From Periconia sp. R9002 (lineage: Eukaryota; Ascomycota; Dothideomycetes; Pleosporales; Periconiaceae): a stretch of 64,000 nucleotides of DNA. Positions 31,092-42,145 of this stretch are shown here, in pieces. A program made the position numbers and the translations under genes. Below the pieces are notes generated by a model. The model did no database searches and was not told the DNA's origin. It saw only the letters and a list, made by a program, of their open reading frames with translations. Positions within the stretch are counted from its first letter, which is position 1, and every line of letters begins with the position of its first letter. Where the stretch lies: positions 124,001 through 188,000 of the forward strand of contig JAMAHW010000080.1 of NCBI GenBank assembly GCA_023627715.1, read 5' to 3'.

Positions 31092-33776
31092 TTAACCTCT
31101 CCAGTATTGCATGAAATCATGCGCCCAATCAATCACCCCCGCCAGCCTGTCACCGCCACTCTCCTCGACCAGTTTCTCCCATTCCCTCGCCGCCTCTCCT
31201 TCACTCTTCCCTAACCACATCCTCATCTCCACTTTACGAACGCTTCCCTCCCTTTCCACTTTTATGTCAGGAATGTTCGCCTCCTTCATCAGTGCGAACA
31301 GGTTCAGCAGCAGGTTGCTGCTCTTGCGTAATGTGCTCCATGCTGTGAAGCTGTATTCCTTGAAAGCGAGGTAGTTGGGGTGGTCAGCGCCGCCCATACC
31401 TTCAATCATCTCTCGGCACAGTTTCATGGACGGTGCGTACGGCTTGGGGTCTCGCCCGAGAATGTAGCCAAAATCGACATGGAAGAATGCGCCATGCGGT
31501 GATATAAGAAGATTGTCAAGATGACGGTCGCCCACGCCGAGAATGTAAGTGATCACACAGTATCCGGCACATGATTTGATGAAGGTGTCCATGGCCTCCT
31601 TGCGAACACCCAGGGGAGCGGTGTCATCGGGGTTGTTGGCACGGAGGTAAGCCAGAAGAGAGCCTTTATGCTTTTGGACAGCGGCGGCAAGAGACATAGA
31701 GGGGATAAACTGGAAAGCGCCAGCGGATGCGGAAGTGGCAAGGATACGATAAGGTGTAAGTTTGAGATCGAGGTTCTCTTTCTTGAGAAGCTGGTCCATG
31801 AGGGTAATGATTTGGATAACAAGCTGATCTTGTCGAAGATCATCACCAGTCTTGAAAATAATGGGGTATTTTGTATTGGCAACAGTCCTAAAATTGATGA
31901 CCATGGGGAGCAGAGAAGACTTCAAAACGTTGCAATCGTCCGGATATATGCCCGTGATCATGATCGACGGGTCGAGAGGGAGAGGTAAAGGATCAAAGTT
32001 CATAAGCTCGTTGCGGGGATCTGAGAGGGCCTTCTTCAAACGTTCAATCTTTGTGGGCCGATCTCCACCACCAAAGCGTACATCTTTCGAGATTTTAGCT
32101 AGCACGGTAAGAAGCTCGCCTTGCCTACGAAACGTTTTTCGTATCTCAACACCTTGGGGCGTTTTTTCTAGCTCGGCCATAAAATCGTATTCCACTTTAG
32201 CGAAAAGTGCACGGTGCTCAGGTGCTTGATCACTGCTCATGTCACTGATCTCTACCATCAAATACCAGTGGAGAAAATTGCCCAACGTAAAGCTGTTGGC
32301 CGCGCGTGTGACAAGGAAACGTGCAAGGGATGATTCGTCCCCTTCCCCCGTAGCCTCATATTTGAGCGCTTGCACAAGCTGCAGCAAGTAGAGCTGCAGT
32401 TCATCATCTGCAGCTTGTTTAAGGCGTTCAACGGCATAGCTTCGAACGATAGGCGCATCGTTTTGAGGACCGAGTAACTCAAGAGCGGCGGCTACGTCTT
32501 GATGCGCCCACCTTTCAAGCAAAGGGGCAGCCTGTCGAGCTTCCCGTTCGCTCTTCCAGTTAACGCACTTAACGAATTTGGTCAAAGCACGCTTGTCCCG
32601 AAGCAAGTAGTATCTGAACTTCCAGATTTCGTCGCGCTCGTGCGTTGTGATTTCCTCAAGAGGACCTTTTGCCATGATACTATTCAATCTATCTCGGACA
32701 TGAACGTTTGGCTTTCTGTCGCGGTCGATAGAGTCAGTGTGTTGGCTACGGCCCAGTACGCGATGCTTTTCCTCGGCAGGATTAACCCCTTGTCCAACTT
32801 CGGGGTCATATATGCGGATTAAACGTCCTACATCAGTATCAGCGTAGCCAGCACCTATCCCAGGCCCGAACGAAACTTCAGGTGGCGGCCGCAATCGAAT
32901 CTCTGAGTCGGAATGCAATTTTATATCCGTCGTGGAAGGAGGTTCATATTCGACGTCTGTGAAGACGATGGAATGGTCAAAGCGGGGTAGATGGATCTCC
33001 AAGTAGAACAGCTCTTCTGGGGATTCTTCGCTGTATATCTTGGAGCCGTTATTTTGACGTTCAACGCCCCGGTTGAGAGCCGCTGCTTCGACTTTCAAAG
33101 CTTCCTCTTTAATCTTCATCATCTTCTTGAAGACCAAGCCATCTAGCCATTGGTTCTGAGGAATTTCACCCATTTCCTGCTTTTTCAGCAGCTCTTCTAA
33201 CCGCTGCATCTCGGAGATAGTATCGTCGGGGGCATCCTCTTGGGCAGTATTCGTCCTACTTTTCCGAGGCGCAGGACTCACCCACGGCGTGGTAGAGTTG
33301 GATAGACCATCGGCGGCCTTGAAGCGATGTAATCGACATCTTTGTCGTCCCTTGTGCAGCGTGTTGTCTTTGTCGAAAAGCGGAATTGTTGTACCTCCGA
33401 AGGGTATGGCATGCAGGTTCGATTCGGTGTCCTCAGCGGGGGACAAGTCCCATACGGTGATGGCGATCTGAGCCGAGGCGGGGAGGGTGGCATATGTGAT
33501 GGGCAGCTCGAGCCATTCGTTCCAAATGCGCGCGTTCTTGAAGGATTTATAGGCAGTCTGAACGGGGACAGTGAGGGGTTTGCTGTCGGCCCAGATCTGA
33601 GCGGTAACGTAGAGTTCTGAGTGTGAATTAACGATGGACGCGCGATGCCTGAGGTCAGGACGTTTTAGAAGAACTGAATAGGGGACGGGCTTCTGGTGAC
33701 CATCCAGGCGGTCGATGCGAACATGTATGCAAAGTTCGTTCAGGTCGGTGGAGGTAGCAAAGTGAAAGGCTTCCAT
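31092..33776 (-). CDS. VPS34: Class III phosphatidylinositol 3-kinase Vps34
   Basis: A single exon of 894 residues, close to the usual fungal length. It contains the N-terminal C2 domain, the helical PIK domain (about residues 370-540, with WAHQDVAAALELLGP) and the lipid-kinase domain. The P-loop lysine region reads IIFKTGDDLRQD, the catalytic loop is GVGDRHLDN (Asp750), and the activation segment is HVDFGYILG (Asp768). The C-terminal hydrophobic helix ends WAHDFMQYWRG, matching Vps34. The enzyme makes PI3P for autophagy and vacuolar sorting, with Vps15 and Atg6. It is divergent from NSE4 with a 519-bp promoter region. No oddity was found. Confidence 0.97.
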   Translation of the reverse strand: MEAFHFATSTDLNELCIHVRIDRLDGHQKPVPYSVLLKRPDLRHRASIVNSHSELYVTAQIWADSKPLTVPVQTAYKSFKNARIWNEWLELPITYATLPASAQIAITVWDLSPAEDTESNLHAIPFGGTTIPLFDKDNTLHKGRQRCRLHRFKAADGLSNSTTPWVSPAPRKSRTNTAQEDAPDDTISEMQRLEELLKKQEMGEIPQNQWLDGLVFKKMMKIKEEALKVEAAALNRGVERQNNGSKIYSEESPEELFYLEIHLPRFDHSIVFTDVEYEPPSTTDIKLHSDSEIRLRPPPEVSFGPGIGAGYADTDVGRLIRIYDPEVGQGVNPAEEKHRVLGRSQHTDSIDRDRKPNVHVRDRLNSIMAKGPLEEITTHERDEIWKFRYYLLRDKRALTKFVKCVNWKSEREARQAAPLLERWAHQDVAAALELLGPQNDAPIVRSYAVERLKQAADDELQLYLLQLVQALKYEATGEGDESSLARFLVTRAANSFTLGNFLHWYLMVEISDMSSDQAPEHRALFAKVEYDFMAELEKTPQGVEIRKTFRRQGELLTVLAKISKDVRFGGGDRPTKIERLKKALSDPRNELMNFDPLPLPLDPSIMITGIYPDDCNVLKSSLLPMVINFRTVANTKYPIIFKTGDDLRQDQLVIQIITLMDQLLKKENLDLKLTPYRILATSASAGAFQFIPSMSLAAAVQKHKGSLLAYLRANNPDDTAPLGVRKEAMDTFIKSCAGYCVITYILGVGDRHLDNLLISPHGAFFHVDFGYILGRDPKPYAPSMKLCREMIEGMGGADHPNYLAFKEYSFTAWSTLRKSSNLLLNLFALMKEANIPDIKVEREGSVRKVEMRMWLGKSEGEAAREWEKLVEESGGDRLAGVIDWAHDFMQYWRG

Positions 33777-34295
33777 CTCGAACGGGGTAACTGGCTACCC
33801 TGGGCCATGAGGGTAGGGTACGGGAACAGAACAGCGATAGGCGGTGAAAGAAGCCGCAAGCACCGCGTGCAGGATGAGCGAGCAAACACTCTGGAGTACA
33901 ACTATGTGCAAAAGTATGTAGTTGTTGAAGAACTGAAGCCACATGCGTTTACCGAACTACTAGTTATCGCACGGCCACATGTCATACCCAGGTAGTAGTC
34001 AGTCACAAGCTGGGCTAGCCTCGCTCCACTTCAAGCTTCCCCCACAAGGCACGTTGAAAGCTACAGGGATACGCGGATGACCGTCGGCACGTGAGTCTAA
34101 CAGTCGCGCTTGTGTCTCGCCTTTTCGTCCCGTCTCATCCCCCCTCAGTCTTGCCTTCAACCCTCAGCCATTATTTCCCCACAACAGCTGCTGCAACCCG
34201 CAATCGTTCTTGCCGTAGCAGACACGCGCATCAAGACTTTTATCCCATCCGACTTGGTTTTTCCCTTGTTTTTTTCCCACTGTCCCGGCCGCGCA
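33777..34295. promoter_or_regulatory. Divergent promoter of VPS34 and NSE4
   Basis: A 519-bp region with a CACGTG site at 34088-34093. The E-box is a binding site for Cbf1-type bHLH proteins; its use here is inference. Confidence 0.4.
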
Positions 34296-35997
34296 ATGGC
34301 CCGTCTGAACACACGCACCTCGGCCACGCCTATTGGTCGCGCGTCAACTACAGATTCCCTGTACCGCGACCCAACACCTCTTGCCCGTGTAAACCGCGAG
34401 AACACCGCCCGCCAGTCTTCCTACTCTGTCTTGAGCCCCGTCGACTCCATCGGCTCAGACAAAGAAAACCATAACCTTCCCTCGTCGCGCCAAATCACTC
34501 CTGAGCCGCTCTCCCGATTAGGTGCAAAGGGCAAACCAATGTCTGCCCCGCGCAACCAACGGATGCCCACTCCGGATTCCGGCTCAGCGATTGTTAGAAA
34601 CGCCAACAAACGACGTCGTACGGACAACTACGACTTTGCAGGGTCCGATGGCGACAGTACTCATATCTATGAAGATGAAGATGAAGCCAACGAGGCAGAA
34701 GCGCACTCAAACAACATTCCGACACCAGAGGACGATGAAGGAGAAGAAGATGAGGGAGATGAAGAGGAGGAGGAGGAGGACCTTAAATACTACAATCCGG
34801 ACCAAAATGTTGATAAGCGGCGAGCTCTGCGCATCGGTATGCGTGACAATCGACGCGAAATTGAAGGTACGGATCCCTGATTGATGTTGCGAGCTTTACT
34901 GATAGTCTAGTGAACCGTGACGAATATATCAACGATAGAGGGGATCGCTTGATTGCAGCTATAAACAAGCAAAATCATTACATGACCAAAGTGCGTCAAA
35001 CCGCAGATGCAACACTAGATGCTCGGACCTTGGTAGACTTGACCGACATGTCAAGCAAGCAGCTGGGAAACAGGCTGCAAGCAAATGCTGGTATTGGCAT
35101 CGATCTCGACCAGCTGGTGTCCAGACTCATTTACTTCATGAAAGAGCATCATCCTCCCGGAGAGAATGAAGAGCCACAGACTCAAGCACGCACTCGTCGC
35201 CAGACTCAGACCGTCGACAACGACGACGAGGATGAATCAGGCGAAGGACTTGATTGGGCTTTCTTGGGGCGCGAGGCATGCTTCCCTAGCAACAAGCGAC
35301 CTCCAGTGTCCAGCTTTCTTTTGGGCCCGCTCTCACTGCAAAAGCGAGTCCGAAACGTCCAAACCCGACGTGCAAGAGCCCAGCGACAGCCTCTTGGACC
35401 TGCTACCCGACCGCAGGAACTTCGCCAGGAAGATATCAAACAGTCCGAGAACTCGAACCTAACTCATCTAGTGAAGAGCATCCACGCGCGCCTAGCAGAG
35501 CATCTGACCAATAATGGTGCCAAGGTAGATTCAGAGTTATCAATGCTCGAGGGTGAGCCTGATGACGAGGACATTTCCGCTGCCTGCAGTCGCCACCGCG
35601 TTTATATGTTCCCAGACGGCGAACCTGCCGTGTCTTTGTTTGATTTTGCAGTAAATCCCAAGTCTTTTGGGCAGACTGTGGAAAACTTGTTTTATATTAG
35701 TTTCTTGATCCGCGAAGGGAAAGCAAAGGTGGTTGTGGATAAGAACGGACTTCCTCTACTAGGTCATTTCCCTAGAGCACGAGTTAATGTTATTCATGCT
35801 AATAACCAACAGCCCCTGCAGTACCTCGCAATATCAGCGAACAACGCCAGGCCAACGTCGAAAAACATCAAGCTATTTTCAGTATCGACTATCCCACGTG
35901 GAAGGATCTGATCAGAGCCTACGACATTAGTGAGCCTCTCATTCCTCATCGCCGGAGCGAGGAGGCCAGCATTGCACCAGGCGGGTGGTATGGTTAG
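34296..35997 (+). CDS. NSE4: SMC5/6 complex kleisin subunit Nse4
   Basis: Three exons, 34296-34866, 34911-35762 and 35813-35997, encode 535 residues. The N-terminal 180 residues are disordered with an acidic run of Glu and Asp. The Nse4/EID domain follows, and the C-terminal kleisin domain has the sequence VSLFDFAVNPKSFGQTVENLFYISFLI. The third exon restores the family ending WKDLIRAYDISEPLIPHR; without the last intron the frame would diverge at PLLG. Nse4 bridges the Smc5 and Smc6 heads and is needed for replication-fork and recombination repair. The acidic region is consistent with a nuclear protein. Confidence is high because both kleisin halves are recognisable. Confidence 0.93.
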
Positions 35998-36876
35998 AGT
36001 AGCCTTACCGTGCCATCATCTCATCCCTCTTGATAGCAGAGGTCTATTTTCTTCCATTGTGTTAAAATCCTTACTTCTCTACTAATACTAGGGGTTTCAT
36101 GTTAGCCTTTTCTTTCTGTAAACTTTTGACAGGCGGTTAGCTTGTCATAACTCTCTGTTTCTAAAAGTGGGGGCATTTGTTACTTTTCTATCTCGTTGGC
36201 TCTAATAGTCGGATTTTCTTGTTTCTCGATTCCTTCCGCCAATATCGATACCCGCAATCAGTGTGATTATTTCATTCGTGTTGTTATAAGATTGGTGTTG
36301 CACTTTCGGATGGACAGGTCGGGCGCGATTTTGTTGTACAGCTTTATTTTGTAAATTTTGGAGGCCCTTTTTGGAATTTAATGTTATATGCCGACCATGT
36401 GCGTATCTTGAAGCCGTCTACCGATGAATTGTATCAAGCTCCTTAGCCTTCCCCTCCGGCAAATCTCTCTATATGCTTCATTGCCCTTTGTATTTCCGTA
36501 CTTGCCGCACTACTTGACGATATGAAAACCATAACCTGTCATCATAGAAACCAGGGAAGTTGTATCAATTGCCTCCTGCCTAATATCTGAACAGTTCATT
36601 ACGTACCCCTGGACCGAACAAGCCCCGTGCGTAGTTGCGGTGTCACGCAAGGAAGGCACTGTATCAGTTGATGTACCAATCCACCAGTTCAAGTCCTACG
36701 TGAGCTCACACCCTTACCTACACAACTCGACCAACCTATGCGATACCTTCGACCTATTATAATCTCTTCCAGTTCGTCATAATAATCTCTTAATACAAAT
36801 TGTGCCTACCCGTATTCATCTTCAAACATACGACCAAGCCCTCGCCATCCAATGGAGCGACATTTCAGCCTTTAGA
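35998..36876. other. Intergenic spacer
   Basis: About 880 bases of AT-rich sequence after NSE4. No supported gene; the end is the leader of the secreted protein gene. Confidence 0.4.
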
Positions 36877-37754
36877 ATGGCTTATGCAATCGTTACTGCT
36901 TACCTGCTCCTCCTTCTCCCCGTCTTCGCTGCAGGCTTGCCTAACGGAACGACAACTAACTTCTCAACTCCGTGCCAAGTTTCCACGACATTCATCCAGG
37001 AGTTCGCCGACGGCCCCCCGGAAGAGACACCTGCCCCTCGCCCTTCCAGCGGACCTTGCTCTTCGGCATTTTGGCCAACGAACTTGACTGTTGTAAGATC
37101 GGATAACTCTTCTTCCTCTGATGTGCCTGATCGGCACAACCTGTTCTTGGCCATTCGTCAGAATAACGAAACCCGCCAATACGCCACTGAAGTCCAATTC
37201 ACCGGTATCACTGCTTCAAATGACACTCTTTGCAACCTTAAGCTTCAACTTCCTGTAAGTCATCCTTATTTTTTGGGTACCTGATATCCTCGAGAACCTA
37301 GTGACCCGCGTCTCAAAGCTTGGAAAACACAGTCGCAATATTCATTCTCCAAATCGTTATGCTAATTTATGTAACTTTACCTTAGACCAAGGGTCATGAG
37401 ATGTACGGGGGACCCCAGCCAATTCTCTCCATCTATCAAGTCGCGCGCGCACCCGGCAATACCGCAACGTGGAGCTCATATGAGCCGGGCAATTTGAGCC
37501 TATATAACCCTCTCCATGTCGGTGAAGTGAATGGATCAGCGTGGGAACAATACAGAATCTTCAAGTATTTCAACGGTTACTACGACGCGGCCAGTGTCAT
37601 ATGCAATGAAACGTTGACATTTCAGATCGGAATGGCGCATGAAGGGGGCGAGCTGTTGGTCAATTCGTGGCAATTCGTTAATACTAATCCTCCGCTCACT
37701 CCGGTACAAGGATTCAAAATCTGGGCTGGTGACAAGTGGTGCTACGGCCCGTAA
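36877..37754 (+). CDS. Secreted protein resembling But2-domain proteins
   Basis: Two exons, 36877-37254 and 37386-37754, encode 248 residues. The N-terminus is a signal peptide (hydrophobic YAIVTAYLLLLLPVFAAG, cleavage near residue 19). Several N-glycosylation sites (NGT, NFS, NLT, NET) and four or more cysteines in the mature part suit a secreted protein. The second half, with the pattern Q-G-F-K-I-W-A-G and a final Cys, looks like the ubiquitin 3-binding But2 C-terminal domain common in ascomycete secretomes. Function is unknown; such proteins are considered cell-wall or effector-like. The ATG at 36877 is used because an earlier in-frame codon is GTG and would remove the signal peptide from the end. 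Confidence 0.75.
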
Positions 37755-38039
37755 TTGCTGCTTTGGAATGGATTGTACAGTCTGCTTAAGCACAAAGAGG
37801 AGAAATGAGTTGATTGGTCTCAGTGCTTGGTAATGAATACAAATTCTAATGTTTGAACTCAAAATGTCGACGAAAGACGGATCAAAATTGCATATATATG
37901 GTAACAACATGCCTACATATTTCCCTTACACATCCGATGAAAATTCGTTCGACCAAGACTAGAAAATGTGATGCATGCGTGGATGCTGAGAAGTATACGT
38001 ACGAGTGTGAACTACTGCGAAACATGTACAACGAGTCGG

Positions 38040-39191
38040 TCACCTCCTTGATAGTAGAGAAGGATGAGGAACCTGCCGCTCAGCGGCTTTGCCTTCCACC
38101 CACAAACTACTACTAGCGCTCTCCAAGGACTCATGACGACTAATATTAACATCAATCGTCGTCAAAGCTTGGAGCCCCTGGTAAACCAGGGTCCCCGTAT
38201 CGTCCTCCGGCACCGCCCAGACAGTTTTCCACATCCACTTCGTAATCTTCAACCAGTCAGTTCGGATCCGCATATCGGGAAACTGCTCCCTATATCTCTT
38301 CGACTCTTGTCTAACTTTATACCTGTACCCGTTTATGTGCCAAGGAAGCCCCTGGACCTCAAACCTCCGCAGCTGAGGCATACTTTGCCTGACCAGAATA
38401 ACTAGCTGATGAATCCTCGCCCGGATTTTCATAAGCACGCGCACACCTTCCGAATCGACCAGGTACCACTCCCATAACTTCTGCTCGCTGCGCACATCCA
38501 GTCCTATGTGTTTCAAGAGAGGATACTGCCCGTAGTCTCCGTTAAATAGATGTTGAAGGAATTGCAGGTCGCATTGACTCTTTGCTACAGTGGGCTGATA
38601 TAAGAGCCTCGGCGGAGGTGGCTCCCTCCTTCCGATGTCTTGCTCGTTCATGTCTTGGACCTGTATAATGATGTTCATGCGTGTCACGAATCTTGCGTAC
38701 GGCCTCCGAGGAAAAGCCCAAGGCTTAGCGAGTAGGTTGTTCCTGCGGCACAGAAGGATGGCGCTGTGGGACCCGCATATGGTCCAGAAGGCATCTCGGA
38801 TGGCTTCGCGCATGTTTGGGTTTCTGAAACGCGTGAGGCGATCGAGCATGGGGCGGTACGCTCTATTGTAAAGCACTAAGTCCGTGATAGGGTAGTCTCC
38901 CGTTCTTCTGTTTATAGAGTGGTCTTGGTGATTGATTGGGCCATATCCTTGGTGCCACTCGCTCGAATAGAAGTCGTCGAAGTAATAGGTGAGTATTTTG
39001 CGGATTAATTCGGCTGGAAGCGCGGAAGGTTGCTCATAAGGTGAACCAGCTGACGATACTGATGGTGAGATAGTTGGTAAATCTGTATCATAGGATACGG
39101 GTGTGATGGTGGTGAACGTATCACAACTGTGAATCTGATCGGGTATTCCGGTCGGCATTTGTCTATTTTCTGGGTGTTGTTGAATGGGCAT
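38040..39191 (-). CDS. F-box-like protein of unknown function
   Basis: A single exon of 383 residues from the ATG at 39191 (the frame extends nine codons upstream but from a TTG). After a disordered N-terminus of about 60 residues comes LPAELIRKILTYYFDDFY, like the first helix of an F-box, followed by a long helical region with many Arg and aromatic residues (YNRAYRPMLDRLTRF, FWTICGSHSAILLCRRN). F-box proteins recruit substrates to SCF ligases, but only part of the motif is visible, so this is tentative. Large, diverse families of such proteins occur in filamentous ascomycetes. The gene lies 3' to 3' with the But2-like gene. Confidence 0.65.
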   Translation of the reverse strand: MPIQQHPENRQMPTGIPDQIHSCDTFTTITPVSYDTDLPTISPSVSSAGSPYEQPSALPAELIRKILTYYFDDFYSSEWHQGYGPINHQDHSINRRTGDYPITDLVLYNRAYRPMLDRLTRFRNPNMREAIRDAFWTICGSHSAILLCRRNNLLAKPWAFPRRPYARFVTRMNIIIQVQDMNEQDIGRREPPPPRLLYQPTVAKSQCDLQFLQHLFNGDYGQYPLLKHIGLDVRSEQKLWEWYLVDSEGVRVLMKIRARIHQLVILVRQSMPQLRRFEVQGLPWHINGYRYKVRQESKRYREQFPDMRIRTDWLKITKWMWKTVWAVPEDDTGTLVYQGLQALTTIDVNISRHESLESASSSLWVEGKAAERQVPHPSLLSRR

Positions 39192-39627
39192 TCTTTCAGG
39201 TAAAGCCAACTTTGTCAAATGTCGGTCTCCTTAGGCGCATCTATGTTTGATGTATGAATGTGCGTATCGATTGTTAAATCGTATAGAATGCGATGCACAA
39301 ATAGCCGTTAAAGCGGAATCATCTCAGACTAAGTATCTTCTTCGTCTTTGGTTCTGTGTCATAGATGGCCAACGTATGGATTTTGCCCTGTGGGGTACGA
39401 AAAGGAGCGGTGACGGTTCGCACAGTTTTACGGTAGCAGCTTGCTCTTCCCTGTGTCGCCAGACGAGTCAACGAGAGGTTAGTTGCGTGTAGCCCAGTGT
39501 TCCACAGTGCGGAGATTCTGCACTAGCACGGCTCACTGCTTTTTGAATACTTCGCCAAAGTCATACGATTTTGATCTCAAAACCACTACAACTTCTAGAT
39601 ATGGGACGGTATGTGAAGGATGAGATA
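39192..39627. other. Intergenic spacer
   Basis: Leader of the F-box-like gene and 3' flank of the lipase gene; nothing recognisable. Confidence 0.4.
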
Positions 39628-41505
39628 TCACCAGTCCGCACCTGTGATTGCCCTCGTCGCGATAATTTCCATTCTTCTTCTGTACAGCTTCATCATATGC
39701 TTCATCGGATCACCATAGACGACTGTCCTAAACATATCGTCTTCGACAGTGACAGCTTCAATAACTTCTTCTCCGTCAACAGGCTGGCTCCCAGGCTTGT
39801 TACGCAACACTACCAGTCTCCCAGCTGGACTAAGAGAGCCTGGCACTATAGCATACTCGGGCATCGCCGTAGTCTTGAGCGGCGCTTTTGAGGTGTTTGA
39901 GGATTTACGAGGTTTGGTCATTGGGTATGTAGAAGCACTTTGCAACGTGCTTTCAGATGAGTTGGCGGAGGAAGATATTTTCAACAGGGAGAGGTTAGCC
40001 AGACTAGAAGTCAAGCTCGATGGGTTCGGTGAGGGGCTTGAGTAGAGCCTCAACAAGCTTTTTACAACGTCTCGGTCGGCTCTAGGGACGGGATCACCTT
40101 CATTTATAAAGGAGAAGAATAGGCTCTTTCGATGCTGACTATTACTGGGGCGTTTGAGAGGGAGAAGACTGACTGGGGGAGCGCCAAACGTAACGCAATG
40201 TACACGTTTGAAGAAGCCCGTGAGATAGTTAAGATCCGATTGGATAGTTGAGCTCATCATGTGAGCAAATAGGAGTGCTGCAACGGCGCCGCCGGCTGAG
40301 TGTCCCGTGATCAACAGGCTAGCATTCGATCGAGCAGGGTTTTCTTGGAGAAGTACACGCAAACGGTCTGCAACAGGCTTCACCATCTTCCTGGCTACGT
40401 ACAGAAACCCTGCATGGCAAGCGTTACCGGCATCATCCAGGAAATCCTTGGGGCTGCTAGGCTCGCTGCGGTAGTTCACTGCCCAGTCCATGAATGTTTG
40501 CGAACCACGAATAGCGAAGACGATGGTGTTCATGTCGTCAATAGGCAGAGATTTGAGAACCATTGCTTTTGTGCCTGACTTCCAGTCAGCTGGAATGTGC
40601 GTTTCTGCAGTCGATGAAGATAAGGGTTCGTATGCTTTCTCAGAATAATTAGCCGCCAGGCATAGAAGTCGATAGGTGTCCATGTATATCTTGAACGGGG
40701 GCAGATGAACTGGCAGCCGCGAGTTCGAATACAACCAAACTTTTGAGAAAAAATTGGATCCCTTATCGCTGTTGACGTTCCTCTGATTGCTTACTTTCCG
40801 ATCTTGGACCACTCCGGGTGGCGGTGAAGTTGACAATTCGTCGTAGATGTACAAATCCCTCTCATCTCCGCTGAAGACGCCTCCATCAATACTAGTAAGG
40901 ACGGCGTCAAACTTATCGCTTATTCTATCGCAAAGTGCAGCAGTCTGATTCAAGGCCTGAACGCTCTTCTTCGTAACCAGATTTGCTGGTTTCACAATGC
41001 CATATGTGGTGATGGTTGAAACTCCTTTGGTAGTACAGTCGACGCTCTTATTGACACTCTTCCCCATCAACATGGCACTTTTATTGGCGCTATTTGATAT
41101 TTGATTTGAGAGATTCTCACGCGATCTTGATGCGAGCTTACCAGCTCTATTCCATTGAGCGCTGAGAAGATTTCTGTCATGGTTTGGGGGATACGAGGGT
41201 GGAGACGAAATATTCAGGCTCGAACCGATATTATGTTGTTGGGGATATTGATTTGGCGGTGAAGCGGGACCTCCAGCAGGCGTAGGCGGCGATAATCCGA
41301 ATTGTGCACCATAAACAGGGTGAGTTTGCGGTAGGCTCATCTCATACTCCAATGGCGGTACAAAAGGAGCATGTGTCTCCTGTTGAAAGCTGCTGTTCGT
41401 CTGAAGGGTGTGGGAGCGTTGCGGCTCTGGATATTCATTGCTGTTCCTAGAGGCCGACGTTCTCCTCCTTCGACCCCAGTCTTGGCCGGTGAAGATGATA
41501 GTCAT
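39628..41505 (-). CDS. Lipase class 3 (alpha/beta hydrolase)
   Basis: A single exon of 625 residues from the ATG at 41505; the longer frame starts with TTG. The N-terminal 130 residues are disordered and Pro/Ser-rich. The class 3 lipase domain is clear: AIRGSQTFMDWAVN, then the nucleophile elbow ITGHSAGGAVAA with Ser403, then VTFGAPPVS and the acid Asp in NEGDPVPRAD; a His is expected later. No signal peptide is present, so it is probably intracellular, acting on acyl esters at membranes or lipid droplets. It resembles fungal homologues of calmodulin-related or Sn1-type diacylglycerol lipases, but a precise orthologue cannot be fixed. The C-terminus has a Ser-rich insertion and ends near TGADW. 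Confidence 0.87.
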   Translation of the reverse strand: MTIIFTGQDWGRRRRTSASRNSNEYPEPQRSHTLQTNSSFQQETHAPFVPPLEYEMSLPQTHPVYGAQFGLSPPTPAGGPASPPNQYPQQHNIGSSLNISSPPSYPPNHDRNLLSAQWNRAGKLASRSRENLSNQISNSANKSAMLMGKSVNKSVDCTTKGVSTITTYGIVKPANLVTKKSVQALNQTAALCDRISDKFDAVLTSIDGGVFSGDERDLYIYDELSTSPPPGVVQDRKVSNQRNVNSDKGSNFFSKVWLYSNSRLPVHLPPFKIYMDTYRLLCLAANYSEKAYEPLSSSTAETHIPADWKSGTKAMVLKSLPIDDMNTIVFAIRGSQTFMDWAVNYRSEPSSPKDFLDDAGNACHAGFLYVARKMVKPVADRLRVLLQENPARSNASLLITGHSAGGAVAALLFAHMMSSTIQSDLNYLTGFFKRVHCVTFGAPPVSLLPLKRPSNSQHRKSLFFSFINEGDPVPRADRDVVKSLLRLYSSPSPNPSSLTSSLANLSLLKISSSANSSESTLQSASTYPMTKPRKSSNTSKAPLKTTAMPEYAIVPGSLSPAGRLVVLRNKPGSQPVDGEEVIEAVTVEDDMFRTVVYGDPMKHMMKLYRRRMEIIATRAITGADW

Positions 41506-42145
41506 ATTTGGCGCAAAGTAAAGAAGTACGATGCTTAGAGGCGAAGAAAGAGGTTGCAGGAATTTAGCCACAGAGATCAACTATTGCGTCCAGTCCTCGG
41601 ATGTCGATGTTGGGGGGCTGACAGGCCGCGATTCATTCTCACAACTTCTTTTCAATCCAGAATACGGCTTCGGTCGGACAGAGGCCTCGTCAATGGAATG
41701 AAATGGATGTGTAATTGACCAGGCTGGCATGGAAGCAACCTTCAAGGGCGGGTCTAATGGGATATAAGCATTTTGGAAGGTGCATAGCATAGCCTCAGCC
41801 TACCCCCCGGGAGCTCCTCGCTTACGAGATGGCAGCATAGTCGATCGCAGGGATCGATGGATGATTGGTCAAGCGCTTCGTTTTAGCCAGCAGTTGGAGA
41901 AACAGAGGACGCGAATCATTCTATTTCTGCATCAATCGAGTTGGAGATGGCCGCGGTCGAGGTACAATTTCGATGTACGCAAGTATACACTAATGTGACG
42001 AAACGTTAGCTCCCAGAAAGATATGTGGGCATATCGACATAATGCCGCAGTGACGAAACAATGTCATGACCCAGGTAACCTGACTGATAAGATAATTCAA
42101 CATGATGGTTGCACGCTGTGAAATTCATGAAACATCTATATGTCC
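41506..42145. other. Intergenic spacer
   Basis: Promoter of the lipase and 3' flank of the chloride channel gene. A small minus-strand frame at 41581-41790 has no support. Confidence 0.4.

Noticed and set aside
41581..41790. 69-codon minus-strand frame upstream of the lipase start
   Set aside because: Ends just before the lipase leader with no GT donor at the junction; it could not be joined to the lipase and matches no family.
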